The translations under genes were made by a program, and so were the position numbers. Shown in pieces: positions 1 through 8,906 of a DNA stretch of 64,000 nucleotides; the first letter of the stretch is position 1, and each line of letters starts with the position of its first letter. The notes under the pieces are model-generated. The model had not been told where the DNA came from. It searched no databases and worked only from the letters and a program-made list of their open reading frames with translations. The stretch is from positions 1,798,001 to 1,862,000 of the forward strand of contig NZ_CP047198.1 of NCBI RefSeq assembly GCF_030408635.1, in the 5' to 3' direction. Origin of the DNA: Corynebacterium coyleae. Its GTDB lineage: Bacteria > Actinomycetota > Actinomycetes > Mycobacteriales > Mycobacteriaceae.

Positions 1-528
1 CGCAGCGTTCTCTTGGCCGGCGATGAAGGTGGTGACGTCGTCGACACGAATTTGGTTGATGGGGTTCATGGATTGGTCGTAGACCTGCACGCTGTCGGCA
101 TTGATGTGGGCGCTGAGCACCTCCACCGGTGGCAGCACGACGTCGATCGAACCAGAGCCGACCGAAACGTCGATGGCGGTTGCGTCGCGGATGCCGGCGG
201 TAACGCGGCCGTCGTAAGTTACCAGGAAGTTGCGGCCCGTAAACGGCACGTGCAGCCCGAGCACCTCGAGGCCTTTCTGGTCGAACTTGCCCACGTCAGA
301 GAAGACGTATTCCTCCACGGAGAGTTCGGCGATGTCCTCGAACGATGCCCCGATGGTGGTGGAATCCACCCGCGTCTCCCCCATGCCGAACACGGCCGGG
401 CGCAGCAGGGCAAGCAACAACCCCACAACAGCCAGGACGGCGATGACGGAGGTAATGACGGAGGTCACAACGGCGCCACCGCGGCGTGGGCGGCGCGGCG
501 CGAGGTGTAGTTCTTGGGCGGTACTCAC
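1..528 (-). CDS. DUF4230 family membrane-anchored protein (3' end outside window)
   Basis: The minus-strand frame is open from a GTG at 526-528 to the window edge (176 codons). The translation has a short arginine/proline-rich cytoplasmic N-terminus, one membrane segment at about residues 20-43, then an extracytoplasmic part with the motif FSDVGKFDQKGLEVLGLHVP and a beta-rich stretch ending in the window. This layout matches actinobacterial DUF4230 proteins, whose function is unknown. It is divergent from the AbgT-family gene, with 110 bp between the two starts. The start codon is the first plausible one; there is no strong ribosome binding site, so it is provisional. The plus-strand ORF over the same bases is a shadow. 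Confidence 0.75.
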   Translation of the reverse strand, partial: MSTAQELHLAPRRPRRGGAVVTSVITSVIAVLAVVGLLLALLRPAVFGMGETRVDSTTIGASFEDIAELSVEEYVFSDVGKFDQKGLEVLGLHVPFTGRNFLVTYDGRVTAGIRDATAIDVSVGSGSIDVVLPPVEVLSAHINADSVQVYDQSMNPINQIRVDDVTTFIAGQENAA

Positions 529-638
529 ATCCGACGATCTTAATTGCACCCCGAATTCGAATGGTTTGTACACTCGTTGGAACCTTTGGGCGTACGCGGC
601 TGAAGGATGTACCTGGCCACCGCACGGAAGAGATAACG

Positions 639-2276
639 ATGACCGGTTCCACGCGTATCGACGAAACCCGCGCCGACAAGCAGCGCGAAGAAAAACGAAA
701 CCAGAACCAACAAGACGGCATGACCGGCTTCCTCGGCTGGATCGAGCGAATAGGCAACAAGCTGCCGGACCCGTTCTGGCTGTTTGTCATTTTGAGTGGC
801 GTTGTTGTCGTCTCCTCATGGATTGCTAGCAAGGCGGGCTTGTCTGCTATCGACCCTGCCTCGGGCGACGAGATCAAGGTTGAAAGCCTGCTGACCGGCG
901 AGAACATCTCTCGCATGGTCACAGATGCGGTACAAAACTTCATCGCGTTCCCGCCGCTTGGCGTGATCCTGGCGGTGATGCTTGGTGTTGCCGTGGCGGA
1001 GCAGACCGGTCTGCTGGCGGCGATGGTGCGCGCGATGGTGGACAAGGTCAGCGGCAAGATGCTGACGTTCATGGTCGCGCTTGCCGGCGTGACCGGCTCG
1101 ATCGCCTCAGATGCGATTTACGTGATCATCATTCCGCTGGGCGCGATGGCGTTTCATGCGGTTGGGCGCTCGCCGGTGGTGGGTGCGATGGTGGCGTTCG
1201 CGGCGTCGTCGGCAGGGTTTAACTCCTCGCTGATCCTCAACATCACGGACCTGCTGCTCGCCGGCATTTCCACCTCGGCGGCACAACTTGTCGACGCCAA
1301 CTACGAGGTCTCCCCGCTTGCCAACATCTTCTTCGTCATCCCGTCCGCGATTGTGCTGGCGTTGGTGATCACTACGGTGACGGAGTTTTATGTGGAGAAG
1401 AAGGCGCAAGCGCTTATCGACGACGACCACATCGACGAAGACGAACTCCAAATCAACGACTCCGCCCAGCCGGACGATTCCCACCTGACCGACGACGATG
1501 ACCTTTCACTGACCCCACTGGAGCGCAAGGGCCTCGCCTGGGCCGGCGTGACCCTGGTGGTCGCCCTCGTCGCTTACTTCGTCCTGCTGCTGGTCCCGCC
1601 CTCCCCGTTCGCGCGTCCGGAGGAGGGCTTCATGGAATCGCCCTTGATCCGCGCGATTGCCGTGCCGATCACCCTGATCTTCTTTGTTACCGGCCTGGTC
1701 TATGGCCTGATCGTGGGCACCGTCAAGGAGGCTGCGGACCTGCCGAAGTTCATGGCCAAGGGCTTAGAGTCCATGCTGCCGATTCTGGTGCTGTTCTTCG
1801 CCGTCGCCCAGTTCCTGGCGTACTTCCAGTGGTCCAACCTGGGCCCCTGGACCGCGATCAAGGGCGCGGAACTCCTGCAGGCGTGGGATCTGCCGAACGC
1901 GGTGCTGTTCCTCGCGTTTGTGATCATGGTGGCGCTGATCAACCTGTTTATCACCTCCGGCTCCGCCCAGTGGGCACTGATGGCGCCGGTGGTCGTACCA
2001 ATGATGATGTACGTCAACGTCTCCCCCGAAGTCACCCAGATGCTGTTCCGTATCGGTGACTCCCCATCGAACATCATCACCCCAATGTCGCCCTACTTCG
2101 CCCTCGCCCTGACATTCCTGCAGAAGTACTACAAGAAGGCCGGCGTGGGCACCCTCATGTCGCTCGCCCTGCCGTACTCGCTGTGCATGCTTGCGGGCTG
2201 GTTCATCTTCTTCATGATCTGGTACTTCGCCGGCATCCCGCTCGGCCCCGGCTCCCCGATGGGCTACGAGGTATAG
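639..2276 (+). CDS. AbgT family transporter (p-aminobenzoyl-glutamate transporter-like)
   Basis: A 545-residue polytopic membrane protein. It starts with a charged cytoplasmic tail (about 40 residues, many K/R/E/D) followed by the segment GFLGWIERIGNKLPDPFWLF typical of AbgT proteins, then repeated hydrophobic segments and a central acidic cytoplasmic loop (about residues 265-285). The conserved late motif with GDSPSNIITPMSPYF is present and characteristic of the family. Known members import p-aminobenzoyl-glutamate or export sulfonamides and related antimetabolites; the substrate here cannot be read from sequence. The ATG at 639 was chosen over an upstream in-frame start at 486 because GGAAGAG lies just before it and the extra residues do not look like AbgT. 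It appears to be a single-gene unit closed by the hairpin at 2295. Confidence 0.9.
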   Translation: MTGSTRIDETRADKQREEKRNQNQQDGMTGFLGWIERIGNKLPDPFWLFVILSGVVVVSSWIASKAGLSAIDPASGDEIKVESLLTGENISRMVTDAVQNFIAFPPLGVILAVMLGVAVAEQTGLLAAMVRAMVDKVSGKMLTFMVALAGVTGSIASDAIYVIIIPLGAMAFHAVGRSPVVGAMVAFAASSAGFNSSLILNITDLLLAGISTSAAQLVDANYEVSPLANIFFVIPSAIVLALVITTVTEFYVEKKAQALIDDDHIDEDELQINDSAQPDDSHLTDDDDLSLTPLERKGLAWAGVTLVVALVAYFVLLLVPPSPFARPEEGFMESPLIRAIAVPITLIFFVTGLVYGLIVGTVKEAADLPKFMAKGLESMLPILVLFFAVAQFLAYFQWSNLGPWTAIKGAELLQAWDLPNAVLFLAFVIMVALINLFITSGSAQWALMAPVVVPMMMYVNVSPEVTQMLFRIGDSPSNIITPMSPYFALALTFLQKYYKKAGVGTLMSLALPYSLCMLAGWFIFFMIWYFAGIPLGPGSPMGYEV

Positions 2277-2294
2277 TCAGTACCGCACGACATT

Positions 2295-2323
2295 AAGCGC
2301 TGGGTGTTATGCCCAGCGCTTTT
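2295..2323 (+). terminator. Rho-independent terminator after the AbgT-family gene
   Basis: A perfect 10-bp stem AAGCGCTGGG/CCCAGCGCTT with a 7-nt loop begins 18 bases after the stop codon and runs into a T-rich stretch (TTTGCTTT). It should end the transporter transcript and insulate the next gene. Confidence 0.85.
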
Positions 2324-2417
2324 GCTTTGCGACGAGCACCTACCGGTAGTACAGAGTTCAAGCCTATTCATCCGGATTTCGCTATGGCACAGCCAGATCT
2401 TTTCGGGACTGAGGACG

Positions 2418-3554
2418 ATGACATTGATTTCACAATCTCGCGAGCGAGCGGAGACTAACCCCGCTCGCATCTCGCCGTCCCGAATTACGGTCGCGCGACT
2501 GCGCCGAGGCCTCACAAAAGCGGAGCTGGCTGCAGATCTCGACGTTGCCCCAGCAACCCTTTCTCGCTGGGAGAACGAAGGGCCACCGCCTTCCCGCACA
2601 GAGCCACTCCTCAAGCGCCTTGAATCAGCACTCGGCTTTACCGACGGCTACTTCCTCTCCGAGGAACTCGAGGTCCCATCGATGAACTCCACACTCTTTC
2701 GAGCCGGCAGCCGCGCAACGCAGCGGCAGAAAGGCGTTGCAGTCGCATCCGGGGCAAACGCCTCCACGCTCTTGGCGTGGCTTCGCAGCAACTTCAACTT
2801 TCCAGAACCCAACCTCCCGGATCTGTCCGGATTTACGCCTGAGGAGACAGCCCGCCACGCGCGTACGATCTGGCAGCTGGGAGATCGACCAGTTCCAAAC
2901 TCGGTTCAGCTCGCCGAGTCGTGCGGCATCGCCGTCATGGGCCTTCCACCGGCAGCCTCTGCGGTGGATGCATTTTCCATGTGGGACGGCGAGCAGCCGT
3001 TTATCTTCCTCGCCCGGCGCCACACGTCCGAATGCGCCCGCTTCGATCTCGCACACGAGTTGGGCCACCTGCTACTCCACAGCAGTGACGAGCCACGCAG
3101 CGGAGCACGCGAAGAGGATGAGGCCAACCAGTTCGCTGCCGACTTCCTCATCCCGCCCGGCATAGTTCACGCGCACTTCCGGCTGCACCCGAGCCTCGAT
3201 GACATCCTCCGCCTCAAAACCGCCTTGAAAGTGTCAGCCATGGCCATGCTTCGCGCCGCGTACCACCACGGCAAGCTCAGCGAGCGGGAATATCAATTCC
3301 ACCTGACCACCCTCTCCGCGCGCGGTTTCCGCACCGACGAGCCCGGCAGCACACTGCAATACGAACGCTCCCGCGTCTTCGATTACGTGCTTTCCCCCGA
3401 AGGTGGCGCCAGCATCACGAGCATCGCTGACGAAACACAGCTCCCGCCACAGGATCTGCACGCCCTCATGCTCAGCGCCCACCCCCACACGGTCTCGAGC
3501 GCTGCCACGGCAACCAGCGCCCCGGCCCGCCCAACACTTCGCGTGGTGCGATGA
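2418..3554 (+). CDS. HTH (XRE) plus ImmA/IrrE metallopeptidase fusion protein
   Basis: 378 residues. The N-terminal 60 or so residues form a Cro/C1-type helix-turn-helix (LTKAELAADLDVAPATLSRWENEG). The middle part is an ImmA/IrrE (DUF955) zinc metallopeptidase with the motif HELGH at residues 213-217 and a downstream acidic helix (DEANQFAADFLIP) expected to give the third zinc ligand. Family members such as ImmA cleave cognate repressors and often control phage, ICE or toxin-antitoxin genes. The ATG at 2418 follows GAGG; an upstream in-frame start at 2304 lies inside the preceding terminator and is unlikely. The ORF is the first gene of the defence-like cluster. Its target is unknown. Confidence 0.85.
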   Translation: MTLISQSRERAETNPARISPSRITVARLRRGLTKAELAADLDVAPATLSRWENEGPPPSRTEPLLKRLESALGFTDGYFLSEELEVPSMNSTLFRAGSRATQRQKGVAVASGANASTLLAWLRSNFNFPEPNLPDLSGFTPEETARHARTIWQLGDRPVPNSVQLAESCGIAVMGLPPAASAVDAFSMWDGEQPFIFLARRHTSECARFDLAHELGHLLLHSSDEPRSGAREEDEANQFAADFLIPPGIVHAHFRLHPSLDDILRLKTALKVSAMAMLRAAYHHGKLSEREYQFHLTTLSARGFRTDEPGSTLQYERSRVFDYVLSPEGGASITSIADETQLPPQDLHALMLSAHPHTVSSAATATSAPARPTLRVVR

Positions 3555-3619
3555 ACTGCGCAACGAACCATGCACCCGCTACCGTTTCCTTTGAGACCAC
3601 GAGTAAGAGGTGATACGCA

Positions 3620-3805
3620 GTGGCAGATAGAAACTGGGATGCTCGTAGCAACCACAAGCGCGAACCTCACCCGTTGCAAAATGAACCCGCCTACGAGCGA
3701 GCCACCGACCCCCGCCAAGCGGTGCGCGATGCCCTCGACGAGCAGATGCGGTCCCGCCCCACCACAATGTGGCAAGCGTTCTGGGACGGCTTCAGGCGCG
3801 CGTAG
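3620..3805 (+). CDS. Small hypothetical protein
   Basis: 61 residues, rich in charged and polar residues, ending WQAFWDGFRRA. A GTG start at 3620 is preceded by AAGAGG at good spacing, which is the main support for it being real. It follows the ImmA/IrrE gene by 65 bp on the same strand and converges on the RloB gene, separated by 18 bp. No family recognised; other frames over this stretch are also open, so it could be spurious. Confidence 0.45.
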   Translation: MADRNWDARSNHKREPHPLQNEPAYERATDPRQAVRDALDEQMRSRPTTMWQAFWDGFRRA

Positions 3806-3823
3806 CCGGCCGATGCCTCGCGC

Positions 3824-4483
3824 CTACCTCCCGTAAAGCGACGCCAAAAGGAGCTGCACAAGCAGGTGCACCGTGGTGACGGATGCATGACGACCAACCT
3901 GCTCATCAAACTCTTCGATCGATGCGTACTCAGTGCCTACTTTGCGGCTTGCCCGTGATACCGCTTGCTGTATCTGCTCCATCGTGAATTTCGGCTTCGC
4001 GGTTTTAGTGAATGTTGGCCAATACGTTTTCAGCGCCGCTTCGACCTCTTTCTGCGAGCGCACCCCCTTTGCTTCGGCGTAGTGAAGAAGTAGCCACGCC
4101 TCAAAAGAGGGAACGCTGAACGCCACGCCTCTGTCCTTTCGCTCGGCTGCCCACCGGAATACCTCGCCGAGCTGCTCTGGTGTGGCAGCGTCCTCGTCAA
4201 GCACCACCCAGGCTTGGTCACCTGGCTGCAAGTCCTTAGACCGCTTAAGTTGGGCCAACCAGTCGTCTGCCGTTCTTAGCAGCGCAGGAGGATCGGGCTT
4301 ATCGCCTTGTCGCACTTCAACTTTGACCGATTTGTCCCGAAAGCAATCCATCTCAAAGTAGTTCTTTTCGGTCACGCCCTCGGTGACGATTAAGAACACT
4401 GCCTTGAGCGAGCGGCTGTTTGCAGATGCGGCCTTCCCCCGGAACTTATTCTGCCGAGCGGACCGAACATTCCTACTATTCAT
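3824..4483 (-). CDS. rloB: RloB family protein (AbiLii-like)
   Basis: 219 residues. After a basic N-terminus the protein shows the RloB pattern FLIVTEGVTEKNYFE at about residues 30-45, then AWVVLDEDAA and VAFSVPSFEAWLLLHY, with conserved acidic residues suggesting a TOPRIM-like metal site. RloB proteins occur beside RloA ATPases, originally in restriction loci, and the pair resembles the lactococcal abortive-infection system AbiL. The ATG at 4483 overlaps the stop codon of the upstream ATPase gene by 8 bp (ATGAATAG), so translation is probably coupled. An in-frame upstream start at 4519 would lie inside the ATPase gene and is less likely. Role as the effector of a phage-defence pair is inferred. 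Confidence 0.82.
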   Translation of the reverse strand: MNSRNVRSARQNKFRGKAASANSRSLKAVFLIVTEGVTEKNYFEMDCFRDKSVKVEVRQGDKPDPPALLRTADDWLAQLKRSKDLQPGDQAWVVLDEDAATPEQLGEVFRWAAERKDRGVAFSVPSFEAWLLLHYAEAKGVRSQKEVEAALKTYWPTFTKTAKPKFTMEQIQQAVSRASRKVGTEYASIEEFDEQVGRHASVTTVHLLVQLLLASLYGR

Positions 4484-5849
4484 CCGGGAACTCCAGCGGT
4501 TTGATCGATGGCACTCCACCGAAGCGACCGTTCAGGTAACTCTTCCTCAGGTCGGTAACCTTGCGTGGCCCCTTGAAGTCCGAAAGCACGCTGGCTTGTG
4601 TCTGGCCAAAGCGGTCCTTTTCGATCACCCAGATTTCATCGCGCCGAAGCAACTCTGGGTCCATGAGCAGAAGGTCATGCGTGGTGAAGAGCAGCTGCAC
4701 CCGACTGTCTTCATTCGAGTTTGCAAGAAAACCGCCGATGAGTGCGCGCGAAAGCTCAGTATGAAAATTCCGGTCCAACTCATCCACGACGAGAACCGCC
4801 TCCGTACCAGCAGATGCCAGCTTTGAGAAAAAGCCCAACAGACGCGCTGCGGATTGCGTGCCATCAGACTCGTCTCGCCATTTCAAAGCTCGGCTTTGCC
4901 CTGGACCCGACGAGTGCATCAGGGAAATGCGTTCAGCACTCATCTCCCCGTCTTCCAGGCGTACAGTGAAGCGACCAGCAGGCAGCTCAACATCGATTGG
5001 GTTATCCGGATACTGGCGTAAGAGTTGGTCAATCTCTTTCCCACGCTCGGCGCTCATGCCTATCGACGACAACGGCACCGGCTCAGCCTGCACACCGGTG
5101 ATTCCCGCATCAATCTGCGTGATCACTTCTTTCCAACCTTCGGAGAAGGACATCGTGCTGGATCTGTCAATCACACCTGCCGGGATAACCAGTACTGTCT
5201 GCAAGAACACAAGCACAACATCAAACAGGCCCAACCGAAGTTCCTGCGGGAAACGAGAGAGGTTCGCTTCGCTCGCAAACGAGGCTAGCGGCACTTTTTC
5301 CGGCACTGATGCCAAAAGCGCGCGGGCCTGGGCGACCTCATTCGGATACACTGACTCCTTCTTATCCAGGAGCGGGAAATAAAACTCATCGCCACTGCGC
5401 TCGAAGATATCTACTTCATCGCGCGAGCGGTACTGTGTTAACCGCTCCGCGACGACACGGTGTGCGTCATAGTGGAGGATGTACTCGTAGATAACATCGT
5501 CCACAGAAAACAGAATCTCGAAACTCGTTGGCTCCGTATCCGCCTCGGGCTTGAGTTTGAAAGGGTCATACGGCATCGACTCCGACGGCCGCGGCGGGTC
5601 TGTAACGATGTGACGCAGGACGATCAGCGCTCGTACAAACGTTGATTTACCGGCAGCGTTTGCACCAAACAGCGCCGCTACTGGATTCACCCGTTTGCCG
5701 TAACGACGTTTCAGCTCAGGACAGCGCTCGCGATGGACCTGCTCCCGGGTGGCGACCATATTTATCGACGCAGGCTCATAAACCGAGCGAAAGTTTCCGA
5801 TAGTTAAATCGAGCAACACAGCAGTCCCCAACACAATTCCATTTGACAC
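4476..5849 (-). CDS. rloA: RloA-type AAA/ABC-class ATPase (AbiLi-like)
   Basis: 457 residues with the architecture of SMC/OLD-like ATPases that accompany RloB. Walker A is GANAAGKST at residues 62-70. The C-terminal half has a Walker B strand ending VLVVDELD and a switch histidine in LLFTTHDLLLMD. The N-terminal GNFRSVYEPASINMVA is typical of this ATPase class. It probably senses infection and controls RloB, by analogy with AbiL and other ATPase-effector pairs. The gene lies 68 bp downstream of the HTH gene at 5918-6286 on the same strand and overlaps rloB by 8 bp, so the three form one transcription unit. The start ATG at 5849 has only a weak ribosome binding site. Confidence 0.85.
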   Translation of the reverse strand: MSNGIVLGTAVLLDLTIGNFRSVYEPASINMVATREQVHRERCPELKRRYGKRVNPVAALFGANAAGKSTFVRALIVLRHIVTDPPRPSESMPYDPFKLKPEADTEPTSFEILFSVDDVIYEYILHYDAHRVVAERLTQYRSRDEVDIFERSGDEFYFPLLDKKESVYPNEVAQARALLASVPEKVPLASFASEANLSRFPQELRLGLFDVVLVFLQTVLVIPAGVIDRSSTMSFSEGWKEVITQIDAGITGVQAEPVPLSSIGMSAERGKEIDQLLRQYPDNPIDVELPAGRFTVRLEDGEMSAERISLMHSSGPGQSRALKWRDESDGTQSAARLLGFFSKLASAGTEAVLVVDELDRNFHTELSRALIGGFLANSNEDSRVQLLFTTHDLLLMDPELLRRDEIWVIEKDRFGQTQASVLSDFKGPRKVTDLRKSYLNGRFGGVPSIKPLEFPDE

Positions 5850-5917
5850 ACTTTTCTTGCATCTTATGTGAAATCGGTTTCTGCGGAGACACTGCTAACT
5901 GGTACATGCAGGTTCCC

Positions 5918-6286
5918 CTACCCCAAGCCGCTCACCGTGTACGCAATAGCCGGTTTCGGCGATCGACAATTCCCCCACTGCGACCATTCCTCAACATGCA
6001 GGTTCGCATGGCGACGCTCTGAAACTGAGACAGCAAACCTACTGCCCGTTCTCTTTACTTCGAGCTTGAGTTCTGCACCGAGAGCATTCGCGATGGCCCG
6101 GAGAGTCGACATTGCGAAGTTCATTCCGCCTCTTTCGAACTCGGCAAACACGCACGGGGCCATGCCCGCCCGCCGTGCGACATCTTCTACACCCAGTCCA
6201 GATTCTTGGCGGATCCGCTTGAGCTGACGAACTAGCCCCGTCTGCTGCCGGGCGTTCGAGAGCCCAAGGATTAGTTGCTCACACAT
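5918..6286 (-). CDS. XRE-type HTH regulator of the RloAB unit
   Basis: About 122 residues. A Cro/C1 helix-turn-helix spans QLKRIRQESGLGVEDVARRA to the helix ending TLRAIANALGAELKLEV. The ATG at 6286 is favoured because GGAGGA precedes it; longer in-frame starts at 6298 and 6373 lack a good site. The C-terminal 40 residues do not match a known domain. It is the first gene of the minus-strand rloA-rloB unit and divergent from the DUF262 gene (156 bp between), so it may repress both directions; no clear operator was identified by eye. Confidence 0.75.
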   Translation of the reverse strand: MCEQLILGLSNARQQTGLVRQLKRIRQESGLGVEDVARRAGMAPCVFAEFERGGMNFAMSTLRAIANALGAELKLEVKRTGSRFAVSVSERRHANLHVEEWSQWGNCRSPKPAIAYTVSGLG

Positions 6287-6442
6287 CGCTTCCTCCATCT
6301 CCCCCGTGTATTTTATTGTTGCAACCGCACTTTCTGTTGTGGAAGTTAGTGGCGATCTAGTAACAGGCTTCACCGCAGCACATTTCCAATTCCGCTCGTC
6401 GTTCCCCAGCTATGAGAGACAGAGACGGCTAGGCTCCGTTCC

Positions 6443-8027
6443 ATGGCATTGTATCTCGACGGCAAGTCACTTACTGCTGGTGAGCTATTCCACAATCACC
6501 GTTTTCTGATCCCCCAGTATCAACGAGAGTACGCATGGGGAAAAGCTGAGGTGGAAGAGTTTATGCGCGACTTAGCAGGTGCTCTCACCGAAGACTATTT
6601 CATTGGACTCATAATTCTTGCGGGAGAAGACGATGAAAAGGAAGTGGTAGACGGCCAGCAGCGGCTGGTAACGATCACCCTCCTTGCCCATCATCTCGTC
6701 AATCTCGCCGTTAGGTCGGAACGGCACGCGTTAGCAACCCGTTTAGACAGCACATTTCTTCGCGAAATTGATTACACAAGTGACGAAGAGCGTCCCCGGC
6801 TTCGACTCTCCAGCACCTCAGACAATTCGGCACTTTTGCACATTTTGGGCGTTGATCACGAGACCACATTAAACGTAGCGCAGCAAGGAGGAACCCCGAA
6901 TAAAGAAGTAATAAATACATCCGATCTCGACACTGCAGCGAACCTCCTCGAAGCAAGCAGTGCGATACGCACTTTCTTAGAAAATGATTTGGGTGAGGAT
7001 ACCTTCAAAAGGTTAGGCGCATGGGCGGAATTCCTGACGAACCGTCTATACATCGCAAGATTTATTCTTCCTGATGTAAATGCCGCCTACAGGACCTTCG
7101 AAACAATCAATGCTCGCGGTAAAAACCTTACGACAGCCGATCTTCTCAAGAGCTACGTACTGAGTCAGGCTCCCGATGGCAGCGAAGATGATTTCTACAG
7201 CAGATGGCTCATGCTTCAGGCGGACCTAGGTGACGCAAAGAGGAACACACTAGTTCAGTTCATCAGACACGCTTTCACCTTGCAACGCGGTTACGTGCTC
7301 CCCCGAGACCTTTACGACGAATTAACCGGCAGAGGCACAAAAAACCCAGCTTTACCTGGAGCGGACGTACTCAAGATGCTCGAAAACGAGATCGATGTCT
7401 ATCGCCAAATCAACAATCCTAACCTGAGCGGCCCCTCGTCCGATTTAAGTCTTAGGGTTTTCCACATTTTAAGCCGGCTCAACGTTCAGGGCGTTAGACC
7501 CATTTTGCTGGCGATCTCGCACCAGAAGGATGCTGAAGAAGGCTATAAACAGGTGCTACGTCTGGTAGTAACGCGCATGACTGTGGGCAACCTAGGCACG
7601 GGTGCCATCGACCGGCGGTTTGGTGAAACTGCGAAACGCATAGTCGAAATGAACTCTTGGCGTGAGCCTTTGACCGAACTTCAGAACGAGCTGATGCCTG
7701 ACAGAGAAAAGTTCTTCCAAGCGGTTCGTGACCGCTCGATGAATAGAAACCTTCTCGAGCTTTTAAGGGCATCGGCTTTGTCTGGCGAAATAGCGCCCGT
7801 TCTCTCAAATACACTGCACCTAGTAAAACCGAAAAACGGTGACTGGGGTAGCGCCGATCAACAGTCTGTAAGCCGATGGGTTAACACCATCGGGAATACC
7901 GTTTTCGCCACGGCATCCCGCAGACCGAACGGAACTTCTGACTGGAATACTTTCTTAGAGGATTTTCTACCCCTCGCGGAGGAAGCTGGTGAGGATGTCC
8001 AAAGATTCCGCACATACGAGTCCTGGG
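6443..8027 (+). pseudogene. DUF262 (GmrSD-like N-domain) protein gene, 3' end displaced by IS21 element A
   Basis: The first 528 codons of a DUF262 protein. The N-terminus has the family hallmarks IPQYQREYAW (residues 24-33) and DGQQR (70-74), the ParB/Srx-like active-site region, followed by FETINARGKNLTTADLLK. DUF262 proteins include GmrS and BrxU-type restriction factors. IS element A entered after base 8027; joining 8027 to 13317 restores an in-frame gene of 549 codons ending at 13381. The interrupted ORF now reads 20 codons into the IS and stops at 8089, giving a 548-residue protein that has lost only its last 22 native residues, so activity may remain. The original stop overlapped the GTG of the PIN-like gene. 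No DUF1524 domain is visible. Confidence 0.85.
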
Positions 8028-8100
8028 TGTCAGATGCGGGTTTTTGGTACCGGTGTTCCGGAGACCCGGTACTGCTGTGTTCCGGGTAGTTGGTACCGGG

Positions 8101-8125
8101 GCCGGGCCGACGGAGTCGGCCCGGC
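8101..8125 (-). terminator. Strong hairpin after istB of element A
   Basis: A perfect 10-bp GC stem (GCCGGGCCGA/TCGGCCCGGC) with a 5-nt loop lies 9 bp past the istB stop on the minus strand, between the gene and the IS end. It lacks a clear T-run, so termination strength is uncertain. Confidence 0.5.
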
Positions 8126-8133
8126 TGTTTGTC

Positions 8134-8892
8134 TTATTCGTCCGGTTCTATTGGGGCGGTGGCCTTGCGCATGTCGAAGTCTCCGATGCGGATTCGGTGG
8201 CCGTTGTTGAGGCGGCTAACGAGTGAATCGGCTCCGACTCTGTCGGGGAGGGCTTCGACCCAATAGGCGGCGGCCGATTGGGAGGAGATCAGTGTTGGGA
8301 GTCGACCGTCGCGGTCGAATATGATCTTGCTCAGGTCTTCTTGCCCGCGCTGGTTGATGCTCATGGTCATAAAATCGTCGATGATAAGGACATCGACATT
8401 GATCAGTTTCCGCATCTTATCGAGGTAGTTTTGGTCAGTCGGTGAGAAGACCGCCAACATGTCTACGAGTTGGTCTAGCCGGTAGTAGGCCACGGAGTAT
8501 CCGGCTTGGCATGCGGCGACGCCGATGGCGCAGACTATGTATGTTTTCCCTGTTCCGGTCGGTGCGAGGATGTGAATGTTGGTCGGGTTTTCCCGCCAGT
8601 TGGTCGCCGCGATTCGTTTCAGTTGGCGCATGTTGATGCCGCGTTGTTCTGCTCGGGTGACTTCAGCAAGGCTCGCGTCCGGGTATCGGAATTGTGCCTG
8701 GGTGATGGCTTTGGCGATGTTGCGTTGTTGCCGTTGTGTGTAGGCCTCTTCGACTGCTGCGAGGAAGATGTCCTCTGGTAGCGCATCCGCGTAGGCCTCG
8801 TCGTTGACAATCTCGTAGAAGACATCAGCGAAGGTCGATACGCGAAGCTTTCGCATTTTTGCCCGTACTGTTTCGTCATTGATGTTGCTCAT
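8134..8892 (-). CDS. istB: IS21-family helper ATPase IstB (element A)
   Basis: 252 residues with the DnaA/DnaC-like AAA fold of IstB: Walker A in [11 protein letters not shown] at about residues 109-119 and Walker B in [10 protein letters not shown]. It is closely similar along its length to the IstB of element C at 21101-21862 (same length, shared blocks such as [10 protein letters not shown] and [11 protein letters not shown]). IstB regulates IstA and target choice in IS21-type transposition. GAAGGAGC precedes the ATG, and the gene starts 14 bp after the istA stop. Intact. Confidence 0.92.
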   Translation of the reverse strand: MSNINDETVRAKMRKLRVSTFADVFYEIVNDEAYADALPEDIFLAAVEEAYTQRQQRNIAKAITQAQFRYPDASLAEVTRAEQRGINMRQLKRIAATNWRENPTNIHILAPTGTGKTYIVCAIGVAACQAGYSVAYYRLDQLVDMLAVFSPTDQNYLDKMRKLINVDVLIIDDFMTMSINQRGQEDLSKIIFDRDGRLPTLISSQSAAAYWVEALPDRVGADSLVSRLNNGHRIRIGDFDMRKATAPIEPDE

Positions 8893-8906
8893 GGTTCACG
8901 CTCCTT

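Noticed and set aside
1-510. Plus-strand ORF over the DUF4230 gene
   Set aside because: Low-complexity Asp/Gly/His-rich translation; the minus-strand frame has a membrane segment and DUF4230 features.
5844-5880. Plus-strand TTGACA-type promoter near the start of rloA
   Set aside because: It points away from rloA and no plus-strand gene follows until 6443.
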